Source: SG8-41 sp036555615 (lineage in GTDB: Bacteria; Pseudomonadota; Gammaproteobacteria; Burkholderiales; SG8-41). From it: a DNA stretch of 64,000 nucleotides. A program made the translations under genes and the position numbers. The notes beneath the pieces are model-generated. The model saw only the letters and a list, made by a program, of their open reading frames with translations. It did no database searches and was not told the origin of the DNA. Positions within the stretch are counted from its first letter, which is position 1; each line of letters begins with the position of its first letter. The DNA is taken from assembly GCA_036555615.1 (NCBI GenBank), contig DATBKZ010000069.1, positions 1 through 64,000 on the forward strand, read 5' to 3'. Of this stretch, positions 27,738 to 36,390 are shown in pieces.

Positions 27738-29468
27738 TCAGCGGCCCATCGTCCGCGCGAGCAGCGGCTTGAGCTCCTTCAGGCTGCGCGTATTCAGCAC
27801 GTCTTTCGCCTCCAGCCACGCCCGGCGCGCCTGCCCGATGCCGAATTTGAGGTGCGCGAAATCGAAGGTGCTGTGGGCATCGGTGTCGAGGGCGACGAGC
27901 ACGCCCTCCTCCCGCGCCATGCGCGCCTGCACGTCGTCGAGATCGAGCCGGTCGGGCTGCGCGTTCAACTCCAGATAGCAGCCGCGTTTCTTCGCCGCGC
28001 GCACGATCGCGAGCATATCCACGTCGATTGCCGGGCGCGCGCCGAGCAGCCGCGCCGCCGGGTGCGCGAGGATCGTGAAGCAGCGGTTTTCGAGCGCGCG
28101 CAGGATGCGTGCGGTCTGCTTGCGCCGCGGCAGATCGAAGGCGCTGTGCACCGCGCCCACCACCAGATCGAGCCGCGAGAGCACGGCATCGGGCAGATCG
28201 AGGTTGCCGTCCTCCAGGATGTCCACCTCGATGCCCTTCAGCACCGTGATGCCGGAGAGCTCGCCGTTCAGCCGGTCGATCTCGTCGATCTGCTTCAGCA
28301 GGCGCGCGGGATTGAAGCCGCGCGCGACGGTGAGCCGGCGCGAATGCTCGGTGATCGCCAGGAAGGTGAGGCCGGCGGCCTTGGCCGCATCCGCCATCTC
28401 GCGGATCGTGTTGTGGCCATCGGTCGCCTTGGTATGCGCGTGCAGGTCGCCTTTCAAGTCGGCGCGCGTCACGAGGCGCGGCAGCTCGCCGCGGCGCGCA
28501 GCTTCGATCTCTCCGCGATCCTCGCGCAGCTCGGGCTCGATGTACGACAGGCCGACGGCGCGGAATACGCTCTCCTCCGTGTCTCCCGCGACCCGGCGCT
28601 TCCCGCGGAATACGCCGTACTCGTTTATCTTCAACCCCTTCGCCTGGCCAAGCCTGCGCACCGCGATGTTGTGGGCCTTGGAGCCCGTGAAGTAGTGCAG
28701 CGCCGCCCCGTAGCTCTCCGGCGGCACGAGGCGGAGATCCACCTGCAGCCCGCTCTTCAGCACGACGCTCGAGCGCGTCGCGCCCTGCGCGAGCAAGCGC
28801 GTCACCTCGTCGTAGGCAACGAAGCGCTCCATCACCGTGCTTCCCGGCGCGGCGGCAACCAGGATGTCGAGGTCGCCCACCGTCTCGCGCATGCGCCGGT
28901 AGCTGCCCGCCACCGTCACCTGCTTGACGCCCGGCACCCGCTCCAGCCACGCTTCGAGCGCCGCCGCGTACTGACCGGCGATGGCGAGCTTGAAGCGCTG
29001 CGGCGCGGCCTTGCGCGCGGCGAGCGCCTCCTGGATGCGCGCTTCCATCTTTTCGCCGAAGCCCGGCAGCGCGTGGATCCTGCCGGCGCCCGCCGCGCGC
29101 CTGAGATCCTCGATCGTTTTCACGTCGAGCGCGTCGTAGAGCTGCCGCACGCGTTTGGGGCCGAGTCCCGGAATCTTCAGAAGCTCGGTGATGGCCGGCG
29201 GCAGCTCGCGGTGCAGGCGCTCGAGCAGCGCGCAGGTCCCGCTCTTGCCGATCTCCTTGATCTTGCCGGCGAGATCGGCGCCGATGCCGGGCAGCTTCGG
29301 CAGCTCGGCCTCGCGGCCGATCAGCGCCGCCAGATCGCGCCCGAACTCGCCCACGGTGCGCGCGGCATTGCGGTAGGCGCGGACGCGAAACGGGTTTTCC
29401 TGCTTGATCTCGAGAAGGTCGGCGATCTCCTCGAAAACCGCGGCGATGTCGGCGTTATGGACCGGCAC
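27738..29468 (-). CDS. polX: PolX family DNA polymerase with PHP exonuclease domain
   Basis: A 576-residue repair polymerase. The N-terminal pol beta-like region has two helix-hairpin-helix stretches (LPGIGADLAGKIKEIGKSG and IPGLGPKRVRQLYDAL); the nucleotidyltransferase motif is GSYRRMRETVGDLDILVA with the catalytic aspartates. The C-terminal PHP domain (from about 345) starts GDLHAHTKATDGHNTI and contains AITEHSRRL, DAVLSRLDLVVGAVHSAF and VALDTDAHS, the metal-binding set for 3'-5' exonuclease. The start is GTG, three bases after the stop of the DksA-like gene. It is likely to fill gaps in base excision repair (family knowledge). Confidence 0.92.
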   Translation of the reverse strand: MPVHNADIAAVFEEIADLLEIKQENPFRVRAYRNAARTVGEFGRDLAALIGREAELPKLPGIGADLAGKIKEIGKSGTCALLERLHRELPPAITELLKIPGLGPKRVRQLYDALDVKTIEDLRRAAGAGRIHALPGFGEKMEARIQEALAARKAAPQRFKLAIAGQYAAALEAWLERVPGVKQVTVAGSYRRMRETVGDLDILVAAAPGSTVMERFVAYDEVTRLLAQGATRSSVVLKSGLQVDLRLVPPESYGAALHYFTGSKAHNIAVRRLGQAKGLKINEYGVFRGKRRVAGDTEESVFRAVGLSYIEPELREDRGEIEAARRGELPRLVTRADLKGDLHAHTKATDGHNTIREMADAAKAAGLTFLAITEHSRRLTVARGFNPARLLKQIDEIDRLNGELSGITVLKGIEVDILEDGNLDLPDAVLSRLDLVVGAVHSAFDLPRRKQTARILRALENRCFTILAHPAARLLGARPAIDVDMLAIVRAAKKRGCYLELNAQPDRLDLDDVQARMAREEGVLVALDTDAHSTFDFAHLKFGIGQARRAWLEAKDVLNTRSLKELKPLLARTMGR

Positions 29469-29471
29469 AAA

Positions 29472-29867
29472 TCAAAGTGTCGGAGTGCCCTCGTGCGCGT
29501 AGGTCTTCTCGTGCTGCGCTTCGCAGGCGAAGCAGCGTATGGCCGTGGGATACACAGCCAGGCGCTCGTAGCCGATGCCCTGGCCGCAGCGCGCGCACAC
29601 GCCGTAAGTGCCGGCGGCAAGCCGCTGGCGCGCGCCCTCGACTTCGCGCAGCTCGTGGACGTGGCGGTCGATGAACGCGGCGTCGAGGTCCGTCAGCAGG
29701 TTGGCAATGGATTCGTCGCCGACGTCGCTCACCATGCCCGCGAGGTCGCGATGGTGCTCTTCGTCCGATTCCAGCAGCAGCGCGCGGATCTCCTGGCGCA
29801 GCTCGCGGTTCCGGTTCTCGAGCAGGCGATCGAGATGCGCGACCTGGGAATGCTTCAGATGTTTCAT
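29472..29867 (-). CDS. DksA/TraR-type C4 zinc-finger protein
   Basis: A 131-residue protein with an N-terminal coiled coil (residues 5-60, LDRLLENRNRELRQEIRALL) and a C-terminal zinc finger CARCGQGIG...RCFAC (four cysteines). It resembles DksA paralogues that bind the RNA polymerase secondary channel, but the coiled-coil tip lacks a clear DksA-type DxxDxA, reading DEEHHRDLAG instead. Its stop is three bases from the polX GTG, so the two are cotranscribed. Confidence 0.8.
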   Translation of the reverse strand: MKHLKHSQVAHLDRLLENRNRELRQEIRALLLESDEEHHRDLAGMVSDVGDESIANLLTDLDAAFIDRHVHELREVEGARQRLAAGTYGVCARCGQGIGYERLAVYPTAIRCFACEAQHEKTYAHEGTPTL

Positions 29868-29899
29868 GAATCAATTCTCCACACGTGGCGCGCCGGCGC

Positions 29900-30196
29900 T
29901 CAGGAAAGACCTCCGCGCACGACCACGCCGATCCGGCGCGTCACGCCGTATAAAGCGGCCGCGCGCGCCGCCCAGCCCAGCACCTTGCGCGGGCCAACGA
30001 TAAGCGCTACGGCGCCCAGGCAACCGAGAACGAGCGGCCACGCGCCCGTGCTGCGCGCAACGGCATACGCCCGGTCCAGGATCGCCCCGCGGGCGGCGAT
30101 TGCCATGCACGACTGCGCGACCAGAAGCCGCTTCATGCTGGAGCGTTCCTGCAGCGCCATCCGCCGCTGCTCCAGCTCGTGCAGAACGCCGATCAT
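29900..30196 (-). CDS. YqjK-like small membrane-associated protein
   Basis: A 98-residue protein: an N-terminal helix ELEQRRMALQERSSMKR, then a hydrophobic stretch WPLVLGCLGAVALIVGPRKVLG. It follows the YqjE-like gene with an ATGA overlap, as YqjK does in enterobacteria; the identification rests mainly on this order. Function unknown. Confidence 0.6.
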   Translation of the reverse strand: MIGVLHELEQRRMALQERSSMKRLLVAQSCMAIAARGAILDRAYAVARSTGAWPLVLGCLGAVALIVGPRKVLGWAARAAALYGVTRRIGVVVRGGLS

Positions 30197-30579
30197 GGCC
30201 CGGGCATGAGCAGGTCACGATCCCTGCGCAGCTCCGACAGGCTGGCGTCGAATATCCTGGGTTTGGCCCGCGACAGGCGGCGCATCCACGTGGCGCTCAA
30301 CGCGCCGATGACAAGAAACGACACGGCAAACAGCGCCGCGACCGTGAGCCGATAGTCCTCGCCGACCGCGATCAGGAGCGCAACCGTCGCGAATCCGATG
30401 CCGAGAATCACGAAGAACAGGCTGACGAGCGCGACCAGCAGGATCAGGCCGAGCCGCGCCAACTCCTCCTGCAGCTCGACGCTGAGCAGCTCGAGGCGCG
30501 CATGGGCGAGCCCGGTCAGGTTCGCCAGCAACCTCCGCGCCGAATGAAACAGTCCCGGCGGCGCCGGTTCGGGATTCAT
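30193..30579 (-). CDS. YqjE-like / phage holin superfamily membrane protein
   Basis: A 128-residue protein with an amphipathic N-terminus (RRLLANLTGLAHARLELLSVELQEE) and two TM helices (LGLILLVALVSLFFVILGIGF and LTVAALFAVSFLVIGALSA), the pattern of the holin III-like YqjE family. Middle gene of the YqjD-YqjE-YqjK set. Confidence 0.75.
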   Translation of the reverse strand: MNPEPAPPGLFHSARRLLANLTGLAHARLELLSVELQEELARLGLILLVALVSLFFVILGIGFATVALLIAVGEDYRLTVAALFAVSFLVIGALSATWMRRLSRAKPRIFDASLSELRRDRDLLMPGP

Positions 30580-30606
30580 CGCCCGCCTCGCGGGTATGCC
30601 CGCCGG

Positions 30607-30909
30607 TCAACGGCGGCCGAGCAGTATGCCCAGCACCAGCCCCGCAGCCGCGGCGATGCCGACGGCGGTCCAGGGATTCTCTTTCACCTGATCGTCGACG
30701 GTGTGGGCGGCTTGCGTCGCCTTCTCCTGTACCGCCTTGCCCGCTACCTGCAGGCGATTGCGCGCGGTGCGCAACGATTCCTCGGTTCTCGCGCGAATCT
30801 TCTCGATACGCTCCCCGGTCTGGCCGGCGGTGGCTTTGAGCAGATCTTCCGCATCGGCGACGACCACGCGCATGTCCTGCATCAGTTTTTCGGTAGTGAG
30901 GGATTCCAT
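30607..30909 (-). CDS. DUF883 (ElaB/YqjD-like) membrane-anchored protein
   Basis: A 100-residue protein: helical N-terminus MESLTTEKLMQDMRVVVADA, repeats of charged heptads (TGERIEKIRARTEESLRT) and a single C-terminal TM (TAVGIAAAAGLVLGILLGRR) that in YqjD anchors ribosome-binding proteins to the membrane in stationary phase (family knowledge). GGAG six bases before 30909 selects this start over three upstream in-frame ATGs, one of which lies within the FNR-type box. First gene of the operon. Confidence 0.82.
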   Translation of the reverse strand: MESLTTEKLMQDMRVVVADAEDLLKATAGQTGERIEKIRARTEESLRTARNRLQVAGKAVQEKATQAAHTVDDQVKENPWTAVGIAAAAGLVLGILLGRR

Positions 30910-30965
30910 GTTGATCTCCATGTCTTGCTCGAGTACGGTCATGCTACGCGGGCCGCCGCGCCCGC

Positions 30966-30979
30966 CCTTGATCCAGATC
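30966..30979 (-). promoter_or_regulatory. perfect FNR-type box between yqjD-like and kinase-fusion genes
   Basis: TTGAT-CCAG-ATCAA lies 57 bases upstream of the YqjD-like start. The best minus-strand -10 (TAGCAT, 30941-30946) is 26.5 bases from the centre and the best plus-strand one (TGAAAT, 31004-31009) 31.5, so spacing is less ideal and control could be in either direction or both. Confidence 0.7.
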
Positions 30980-31056
30980 AATCACCAACGAGGCCGGGTG
31001 CGGTGAAATGGATGTCGAGACCGCGGCGCACCGGCAGCGCCGCGCGATCCCGGCGC

Positions 31057-32736
31057 ATGGCTCGCCCGCTTCGAACCCCCGTTACGCAGGCCCCCCCGGC
31101 ACCTGCCGCTGCGTCCCCGCTGTTCGCGGCGCTGCTCGATCCCGCTTGCTATCCCCACCCGGTAGCCGGCGTCCGGCTGCTGGAGACCCACATCTCGTGG
31201 GTGCTGCTGACCGGGGAGTATGCCTACAAGATCAAGAAGCCCGTCTACCTCGGCTTCCTGGACTTCTCCACGCTCGGGCTGCGCCGCCACTACTGCGAGG
31301 AGGAGCTGCGGCTCAATCGTCGGCTCGCCCCGGAGCTGTACCTGGACCTGGTGGAGATCCGGGGCACGCCCGCGGGACCGCGCATCGGCGGCGAGGGCCC
31401 CGTGCTCGAGTATGCAATCCGGATGCGCGAGTTCCCGCAGGACGCTCTCGCGAGCCGCGCGCTGGCGCGCGGGGCGTTCGGCCCACCCGAGATCGACACG
31501 CTCGCCGGGCTGGTTGCGCGATTTCACGCCGGCGCGCCGCTTGCCCGGGCATCGGAGCGCTTGGGAACGCCCGAAGTCGTGCTGGCTGCCGCGTTGCAGA
31601 ACTTCGAGCAGATGCTGCCGCGCGTGAAGTCCGCCCCGGTCGACCGGGCGCTGCGGGTCCTGCGCCGCTGGACCGAGCGCGAGTTCGCCGCGCGCAGCGA
31701 CGCCTTCGCGGCGCGCAAGCAGCGGGGATTCGTGCGCGAGTGCCACGGCGACCTGCACCTCGGCAACATCGTCGTGCTCGACGGGCGGCCGGTGCCCTTC
31801 GACTGCATCGAGTTCAACGACGAGCTGCGCTGGATCGACGTGATGAACGAGGCTGCGTTCCTCGCCATGGATCTCCAGGACCGCGGCCGAGCCGATCTCG
31901 GCTGGCGCTTCCTCAACCGCTATCTCGAAGCAACCGGCGACTATGCCGGGCTCGCCGTGCTGCGCTTCTACCTGGTCTATCGCGCGCTCGTGCGCGCCAA
32001 GGTGCATCTGCTGCGCTCGCTGCAGCCTGGCCTCCTGCGCGCCGACAAATCGCGGCTGGCGCGCGCTTCCCAGGCTTACGTGGAGCTCGCCGGACAGCTC
32101 GCGGCACCGGGCCGCCCGGCACTGATCCTCGCCCACGGCCTGTCCGGGTGCGGCAAGACTACTTTGTCGCAGCCGCTCATCGAGGCCCTGGGCGCGGTGC
32201 GGGTGCGCTCCGATCTCGAGCGCAAGCGCGCGCACGGGCTCGCGCCGCTCGCGGCAAGCGGCTCCGGCGTGGGGAGCGGCCTCTACTCCGCGGTGGTCAA
32301 CGCGGCGACCTACCGGCGGCTGGGCGAGCTTGCGCGCGATGCGCTGCGCGCGGGCTTCTCGGCCGTGGTCGATGCAGCCTGCCTCAAGCGCGCGGAACGC
32401 GAGTCCTTCCGCGCGATCGCCGAACAGCTCGAGGCGCCGTTCGCCATCCTGGACTTCCATGCGCCGCTCGATGTGCTGCGCGCCCGCATCACGCAGCGGC
32501 TTGCCCGCGCGGACGATGCCTCGGAAGCCGATCTCGCGGTGCTCGAGCGCCAGCTCGCCGTGCGCGAGCCGCTGACACCGGCCGAAATGGCGGCGACCTT
32601 CGTGGTGGACGGGACCGCTCCCCCCACGCACGAGATGTGGCGGCCCTTGATCGAGCGCCTGCGCCGCGCGGCCAGCGACAAGGCACCGCGGCGGGCCGGG
32701 CGCGCGCCCCGCTCCGACGATGAGAAAAGCCGCTGA
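31057..32736 (+). CDS. aminoglycoside-phosphotransferase-like / P-loop kinase fusion
   Basis: About 559 residues in two modules. The N-terminal half has a kinase-like fold: lysine motif EYAYKIKKPVYLGFLDF, catalytic loop ECHGDLHLGNIVVLDG and metal-binding FDCIEFNDELRWIDV. The C-terminal half is a P-loop kinase: GLSGCGKTTLSQPL (about 370-383), VRVRSDLERKR and an arginine-rich lid. This pairing is a known bacterial fusion of unknown substrate; antibiotic resistance should not be inferred. An ATG 45 bases upstream is also possible. It overlaps the next gene by 17 bases. Confidence 0.8.
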   Translation: MARPLRTPVTQAPPAPAAASPLFAALLDPACYPHPVAGVRLLETHISWVLLTGEYAYKIKKPVYLGFLDFSTLGLRRHYCEEELRLNRRLAPELYLDLVEIRGTPAGPRIGGEGPVLEYAIRMREFPQDALASRALARGAFGPPEIDTLAGLVARFHAGAPLARASERLGTPEVVLAAALQNFEQMLPRVKSAPVDRALRVLRRWTEREFAARSDAFAARKQRGFVRECHGDLHLGNIVVLDGRPVPFDCIEFNDELRWIDVMNEAAFLAMDLQDRGRADLGWRFLNRYLEATGDYAGLAVLRFYLVYRALVRAKVHLLRSLQPGLLRADKSRLARASQAYVELAGQLAAPGRPALILAHGLSGCGKTTLSQPLIEALGAVRVRSDLERKRAHGLAPLAASGSGVGSGLYSAVVNAATYRRLGELARDALRAGFSAVVDAACLKRAERESFRAIAEQLEAPFAILDFHAPLDVLRARITQRLARADDASEADLAVLERQLAVREPLTPAEMAATFVVDGTAPPTHEMWRPLIERLRRAASDKAPRRAGRAPRSDDEKSR

Positions 32737-33658
32737 ATCGCGTTGGAGCCAGATCGGCCGGTTCCTCGGCCATACCGCGGAAGCAATCCTGATCACCGAC
32801 GCCAGGAGCCGCATCGTCTACGTCAACCGCTCGTTCTCCCGGATCACCGGCTACACGTTGAAGGAGGTCGCGGGCAAGTCCCCGCGCATCCTGCACTCGG
32901 GCCGGCAGTCCAGGGACTTCTACGCCCTCATGTGGAAGTGCATCCGCGCGACCGGGCAGTGGCAGGGCGAGATCTGGAACCGCCGCAAGAACGGCGAGAT
33001 CTATCCCGAGTGGCTGTCGATCAGCGCGGTGCGCGGCGCCAACGGCAAGGTGGAGCATTACCTCGCGATCTTCTCCGACATCACGCTCCGCAAGCGCGAG
33101 GAGAGGGAGCTCTACGATCTCGCGACGCACGACGCCCTGACCGGGCTTGCCAACCGCTCCTTCTTCAGCGAGCGCCTCCGCCACGCCATGGCGCGGGCAC
33201 GACGCGCCAATCACCTGGTCGGCCTGCTCTACATGGACCTCGACGGCTTCAAGCCGGTCAACGACGCGCTCGGGCACAAGCGCGGAGACCAGCTGCTGCA
33301 GACGGTGGCGGCGCGGCTGAAACGGTCGGTGCGGGAAGAAGACACGATCGCGCGGCTCGGTGGCGACGAATTTGCCGTCATCCTCGAGCACCTGTCACGC
33401 CCGCAGGATGCGGCGGCGAGCGCGAAAAAGCTCCTGCGCGCGCTCGCCCGCCCCTACGTGCTGGATCGCCACAGGGCCCGCGTCACGGCGAGCATCGGCA
33501 TCACGGTGTATCCGCGGGACGGCGACGAAGTCGAGACCCTGCTGAATCGCGCCGACAGCGCGATGTACCGCGCGAAGAGCGGGCATGGGAACGACTACCG
33601 GTTCTGGGGCGGCGCCGCGCGCCGCGCGCGGGCGGCCGCGGCCATCCCGCGCCGGTAA
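32720..33658 (+). CDS. PAS-GGDEF diguanylate cyclase
   Basis: A 312-residue cytosolic protein making cyclic di-GMP from GTP. PAS domain about 15-125 (ILITDARSRIVYVNRSFSRI, GYTLKEVAGKSPRIL, GEIWNRRKNGEIYPEW), then a GGDEF domain from 133 (THDALTGLANRSFF) with an intact LGGDEF at 214-218. An RxxD product-inhibition site (REED, 205-208) lies five residues before it. There is no membrane segment, so the PAS senses something cytoplasmic; no heme-binding residue can be assigned. It overlaps the end of the kinase-fusion gene. Confidence 0.93.
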   Translation: MRKAAESRWSQIGRFLGHTAEAILITDARSRIVYVNRSFSRITGYTLKEVAGKSPRILHSGRQSRDFYALMWKCIRATGQWQGEIWNRRKNGEIYPEWLSISAVRGANGKVEHYLAIFSDITLRKREERELYDLATHDALTGLANRSFFSERLRHAMARARRANHLVGLLYMDLDGFKPVNDALGHKRGDQLLQTVAARLKRSVREEDTIARLGGDEFAVILEHLSRPQDAAASAKKLLRALARPYVLDRHRARVTASIGITVYPRDGDEVETLLNRADSAMYRAKSGHGNDYRFWGGAARRARAAAAIPRR

Positions 33659-33660
33659 GC

Positions 33661-34095
33661 TCAGTGCACGAGCAGCACCGGCAAGGGAGCGAGATGCACG
33701 ACCTTGGACGCGACCGAGCCGAGCACCAGGCTCGAGATCGCGCCGCGCCCGTGGGTGCCCATCACGATCGTGCTGCAGTGATGGGTCTCCGCGAGGCGGA
33801 CGATGACCGGCGCGGGCTCGCCGATCTCGACATGCGATTGGTGCTCGATTCCGGCGGCGCCGAGCGCGGCTTGCGCCGCGGCGAGCTGCCGGGCGCCTTC
33901 GGCCCTGAGCGGCTCCTCGAGCCGGCGCACTTCGGACAGCCGCCCTTCCAAGAGAAGGTCCTTTGCCGGGACCGGGGGCTGCACGTTGACGAGCTGCACC
34001 TCGAGCTTTTCCCGCAGCCAATCCTTGAGCCGGACCACGTGCCTGACCGCGCGCGCCGAGTGCTCCGAGCCGTCAACCGCCAGCAGTATGCGCAA
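33661..34095 (-). CDS. universal stress protein UspA
   Basis: A 144-residue single-domain Usp. RILLAVDGSEHSARAVRHVV opens the fold, and the C-terminal GTHGRGAISSLVLGSVASKVVHLAPLPVLLV carries the G-x2-G-x9-G-S ATP loop. No ATG is available. Two TTGs compete: the one at 34095 has AGGAG eight bases upstream, while the one six bases earlier is too close to it. An FNR-type promoter lies directly upstream. Confidence 0.88.
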   Translation of the reverse strand: MRILLAVDGSEHSARAVRHVVRLKDWLREKLEVQLVNVQPPVPAKDLLLEGRLSEVRRLEEPLRAEGARQLAAAQAALGAAGIEHQSHVEIGEPAPVIVRLAETHHCSTIVMGTHGRGAISSLVLGSVASKVVHLAPLPVLLVH

Positions 34096-34115
34096 GGGCA
34101 ACTCTCCTGGTGGCG

Positions 34116-34156
34116 ATTATTCGCCGACCAGGCGCGCCTGTCTTGACCTGCATCAA
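34116..34156 (-). promoter_or_regulatory. FNR-type promoter of the UspA gene
   Basis: TTGAC-CTGC-ATCAA (34143-34156) with a strong -10 AATAAT (34116-34121) 28.5 bases from the centre. The predicted start near 34109 leaves a very short leader. The box overlaps the stop codon of the MgtC/DUF4010 gene. Confidence 0.75.
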
Positions 34157-35424
34157 GGAACGGCGAAGACGAGAAGCCCCGCCGCAATCCCGAATGCCGG
34201 TGCAAGCACCAGCGGACCGTACTGCACGAGCATCGCGCGCCCGCCGAGGAACCCCAGCAGGGCAAGCTTGAAAGCGGCAGCGGCCAGATAGGCGATGCCC
34301 GCCGCGGTGACCGCAACACCGGCGCTGATCGAGCCGTCGTTGAAGAGATTCAGGCTGGAGAGCGTGATGGCGTCGACGTCCACGAAGCCCGAGACGAATG
34401 CCACCGCGTACAGGCCCGCGGCGCCCGCGCGGTCGGACAACCACGCCGAGACGAACAGGACGACGGCGTACAGGGCCCCGAACCCGACGGCTACCCGTAG
34501 GCCGGTGGGATTGGAGAGCTCCGGTGCCTCGAGCTGCGGGACCGCGAGCGCGCTGCGATAGCGGCGCGCGAGGAGCGCTCCGCCGAGCACGAGCCCCGTC
34601 GCGAGAACCGGCAGCAGCGCCGGCAGCGCGCCGGGCGCGACCACGGCGCTGACCACGGCTATCCGGAGCAGCACGACAAGGTTCGCGACCACGATGATGA
34701 CGCCGCCGATCGGCAGCATCGCGGGCCGCGACCCGGCCTCCCGCGCATAGACGAGCGTCGTCGCCGTGCTCGAGACGAGGCCGCCGAAAGCCCCGACAAG
34801 GAGCAGGCTCTGCTTCGTGCCGATCAGCCGCAACGCCAGGTAGCCGATGAGGCTCACGCCCGAGACCAGCACGACCATGAGCCAGATGTGATGGGGATTG
34901 AAGACGCGGTACGGGCCGATCCCGCGCTCCGGCAGCAGCGGCAGGATGATGAAGGTCAGCACCGCGAACTGGAGAATGCTCGCGACGTCTTGCCGGGTGA
35001 GGCGCGCAGAGAGGCCGTGCAGCTCGGTCTTGAAATGCAGCAGGAGCGTCGCGACGATGGCGACGCTCACCGCGAGCTGGCTGCGGTCGTGCCATACCAT
35101 CACGCCCAGCCCGAAGCACAGCAGCACCGCAATCACGGTCGTGGTCCCGGAATCGGCCTCCGGCTCCTCGGTGCGGTGATAGGCCGCGACGATCATCAAG
35201 CCGACCAGCGCGAGACCGGTCGCGACGATCCACGCGTTGCCAACGGTGTCCGCCACCAGCGCAGTGATGGTCCCGAACAGCCCGACCAGCCCGAAAGTGC
35301 GCAGCCCCGCCTTGGCGCTCGGCGTCTTCTCGCGCTGCAGCCCCAGCAGCAGCCCGATCGCAAGGCCCGTCAGCAGCTTGAACGGCGTGACGAACGGCTC
35401 GGAAAGCAGGAAGGATCCGTCCAT
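34153..35424 (-). CDS. MgtC/SapB plus DUF4010 membrane protein
   Basis: A 423-residue polytopic protein with about a dozen TM helices. The N-terminal MgtC-like part has LLTGLAIGLLLGLQREKTPSA, GLRTFGLVGLFG and the family asparagine-rich turn; the C-terminal DUF4010 half has FGGLVSSTATTLVYAREA and FVSGFVDVDAITLSSLNLF. The latter motif recalls small-ion or peptide channels, but transport is untested. It has its own FNR-type promoter and lies upstream of the UspA gene on the same strand. Confidence 0.85.
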   Translation of the reverse strand: MDGSFLLSEPFVTPFKLLTGLAIGLLLGLQREKTPSAKAGLRTFGLVGLFGTITALVADTVGNAWIVATGLALVGLMIVAAYHRTEEPEADSGTTTVIAVLLCFGLGVMVWHDRSQLAVSVAIVATLLLHFKTELHGLSARLTRQDVASILQFAVLTFIILPLLPERGIGPYRVFNPHHIWLMVVLVSGVSLIGYLALRLIGTKQSLLLVGAFGGLVSSTATTLVYAREAGSRPAMLPIGGVIIVVANLVVLLRIAVVSAVVAPGALPALLPVLATGLVLGGALLARRYRSALAVPQLEAPELSNPTGLRVAVGFGALYAVVLFVSAWLSDRAGAAGLYAVAFVSGFVDVDAITLSSLNLFNDGSISAGVAVTAAGIAYLAAAAFKLALLGFLGGRAMLVQYGPLVLAPAFGIAAGLLVFAVP

Positions 35425-35440
35425 GTCGGGCCCCGCGCCT

Positions 35441-35482
35441 AACGTAGCTGCAGCGCCGGCCGGCGGGGTTGATCTGGGTCAA
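35441..35482 (-). promoter_or_regulatory. FNR-type promoter of the MgtC/DUF4010 gene
   Basis: TTGAT-CTGG-GTCAA (35469-35482) with -10 TACGTT (35441-35446) 29.5 bases from the centre; the predicted start near 35434 is 10 bases before the ATG. Confidence 0.7.
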
Positions 35483-35495
35483 TCGGGCGCGGCGT

Positions 35496-35879
35496 TCATC
35501 CCGTCCACGGCGCAGGATTGCGCGCCATGGCCACCCACACGATGTAGAGAAACACCGCCTGCGCGGCGAGCCAGGCGGCGATGCGCGACCTCCTGGCCCG
35601 GCCCGTCCTCAGGGCAGCCATGCCGAGCACGACGTAGAGCACGAGCGCCAGCACCTTGGCCGTGAGCCACCCGTGAACGAACGGATACTGGCGGCTCAGC
35701 GCCGCGAGCGCGATCGCGCTGGCGAGCAGGAGGGTGTCGTTCACGTGCGGCAATATCCTCACCCAGCGCCGTTCCAGCAGTGCCGAATCGCGCATCATCC
35801 ACACCCCGCGCACGAAGAAGCCGGCGTAGGACAGCACCGCGCAGGCGACGTGCACCTGCTTGAGCAGCAGATAATCCAT
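35496..35879 (-). CDS. SirB2-family membrane protein
   Basis: A 127-residue protein with four TM helices: MDYLLLKQVHVACAVLSYAG, GVWMMRDSALLERRWVRILP, HVNDTLLLASAIALAAL and VLALVLYVVLGMAAL. The histidines in KQVHV and PHVND are characteristic of SirB2. The internal ATG was chosen because the family begins at this point; the longer frame adds a charged non-family stretch. Function unknown. Confidence 0.8.
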   Translation of the reverse strand: MDYLLLKQVHVACAVLSYAGFFVRGVWMMRDSALLERRWVRILPHVNDTLLLASAIALAALSRQYPFVHGWLTAKVLALVLYVVLGMAALRTGRARRSRIAAWLAAQAVFLYIVWVAMARNPAPWTG

Positions 35880-36029
35880 TCCCGCTTCGCCCATTCTACG
35901 CATCAGGCGGGTTCTTCGATCCTCGCGCGAGTTCGTGCTGCTCGCCTTGCGCAAGGAGGACCCCGACACGCTGTTCTTCGACCGCGTGGAACTCCCGTTT
36001 CCCGACCGGATGCTCGAACGGCTGCGCCG

Positions 36030-36323
36030 CTACGAAGGCTGAGCGGGCGCGGGCGGTCCGCGCTCGGCCGTCCCCTCGCCGAGCGTCCGCAAGGCCGATC
36101 GGGCGCGCGCCTGCAACGCCTTCCAGGTGCGCTCGCATTCGCCCCGCCGCGGCGTCGTATTCGCGATCTGCCGGACCACTTCCGCGAGCCGCGCGATCGC
36201 CGCGTCATGGTCCGCAGCGTAGACGAATTCCGTCCGGCGGTCCGCGCAGATGCCAACGCACGGCTTCGCATTCTCGACCCTGCCGCAGCCGATGCACTCC
36301 CATGCCGTTATGCGCTCGATCAT
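36030..36323 (-). CDS. small cysteine-rich cytosolic protein
   Basis: A 97-residue protein. MIERITAWECIGCGRVENAKPCVGICADRRTEFVYAADHD holds CxxC and C-x4-C pairs that could bind zinc or an FeS centre, followed by a helical region (AAIARLAEVVRQIANTTPRRGECERTWKAL). I have seen similar CIGCGRIE proteins near respiratory genes but cannot name the family. GAGGG seven bases upstream supports this start. It lies downstream of nnrS on the same strand. Confidence 0.55.
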   Translation of the reverse strand: MIERITAWECIGCGRVENAKPCVGICADRRTEFVYAADHDAAIARLAEVVRQIANTTPRRGECERTWKALQARARSALRTLGEGTAERGPPAPAQPS

Positions 36324-36390
36324 ATCCGTCGCCCTCGTGGATCGCGGGTGCTCATACCGGGTCAATTCACAGTACACGACTCACGGTCAT

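Noticed and set aside
31057..32736. Aminoglycoside resistance call for the kinase fusion
   Set aside because: The fold is shared by many kinases and the fusion with a P-loop kinase is a separate family with unknown substrate.
35935..36042. Short GTG-started frame ending LPFPDRMLERLRRYEG
   Set aside because: Only 35 codons, no ribosome site and no recognised family; it may be the remnant of a lost gene, but support is too thin.
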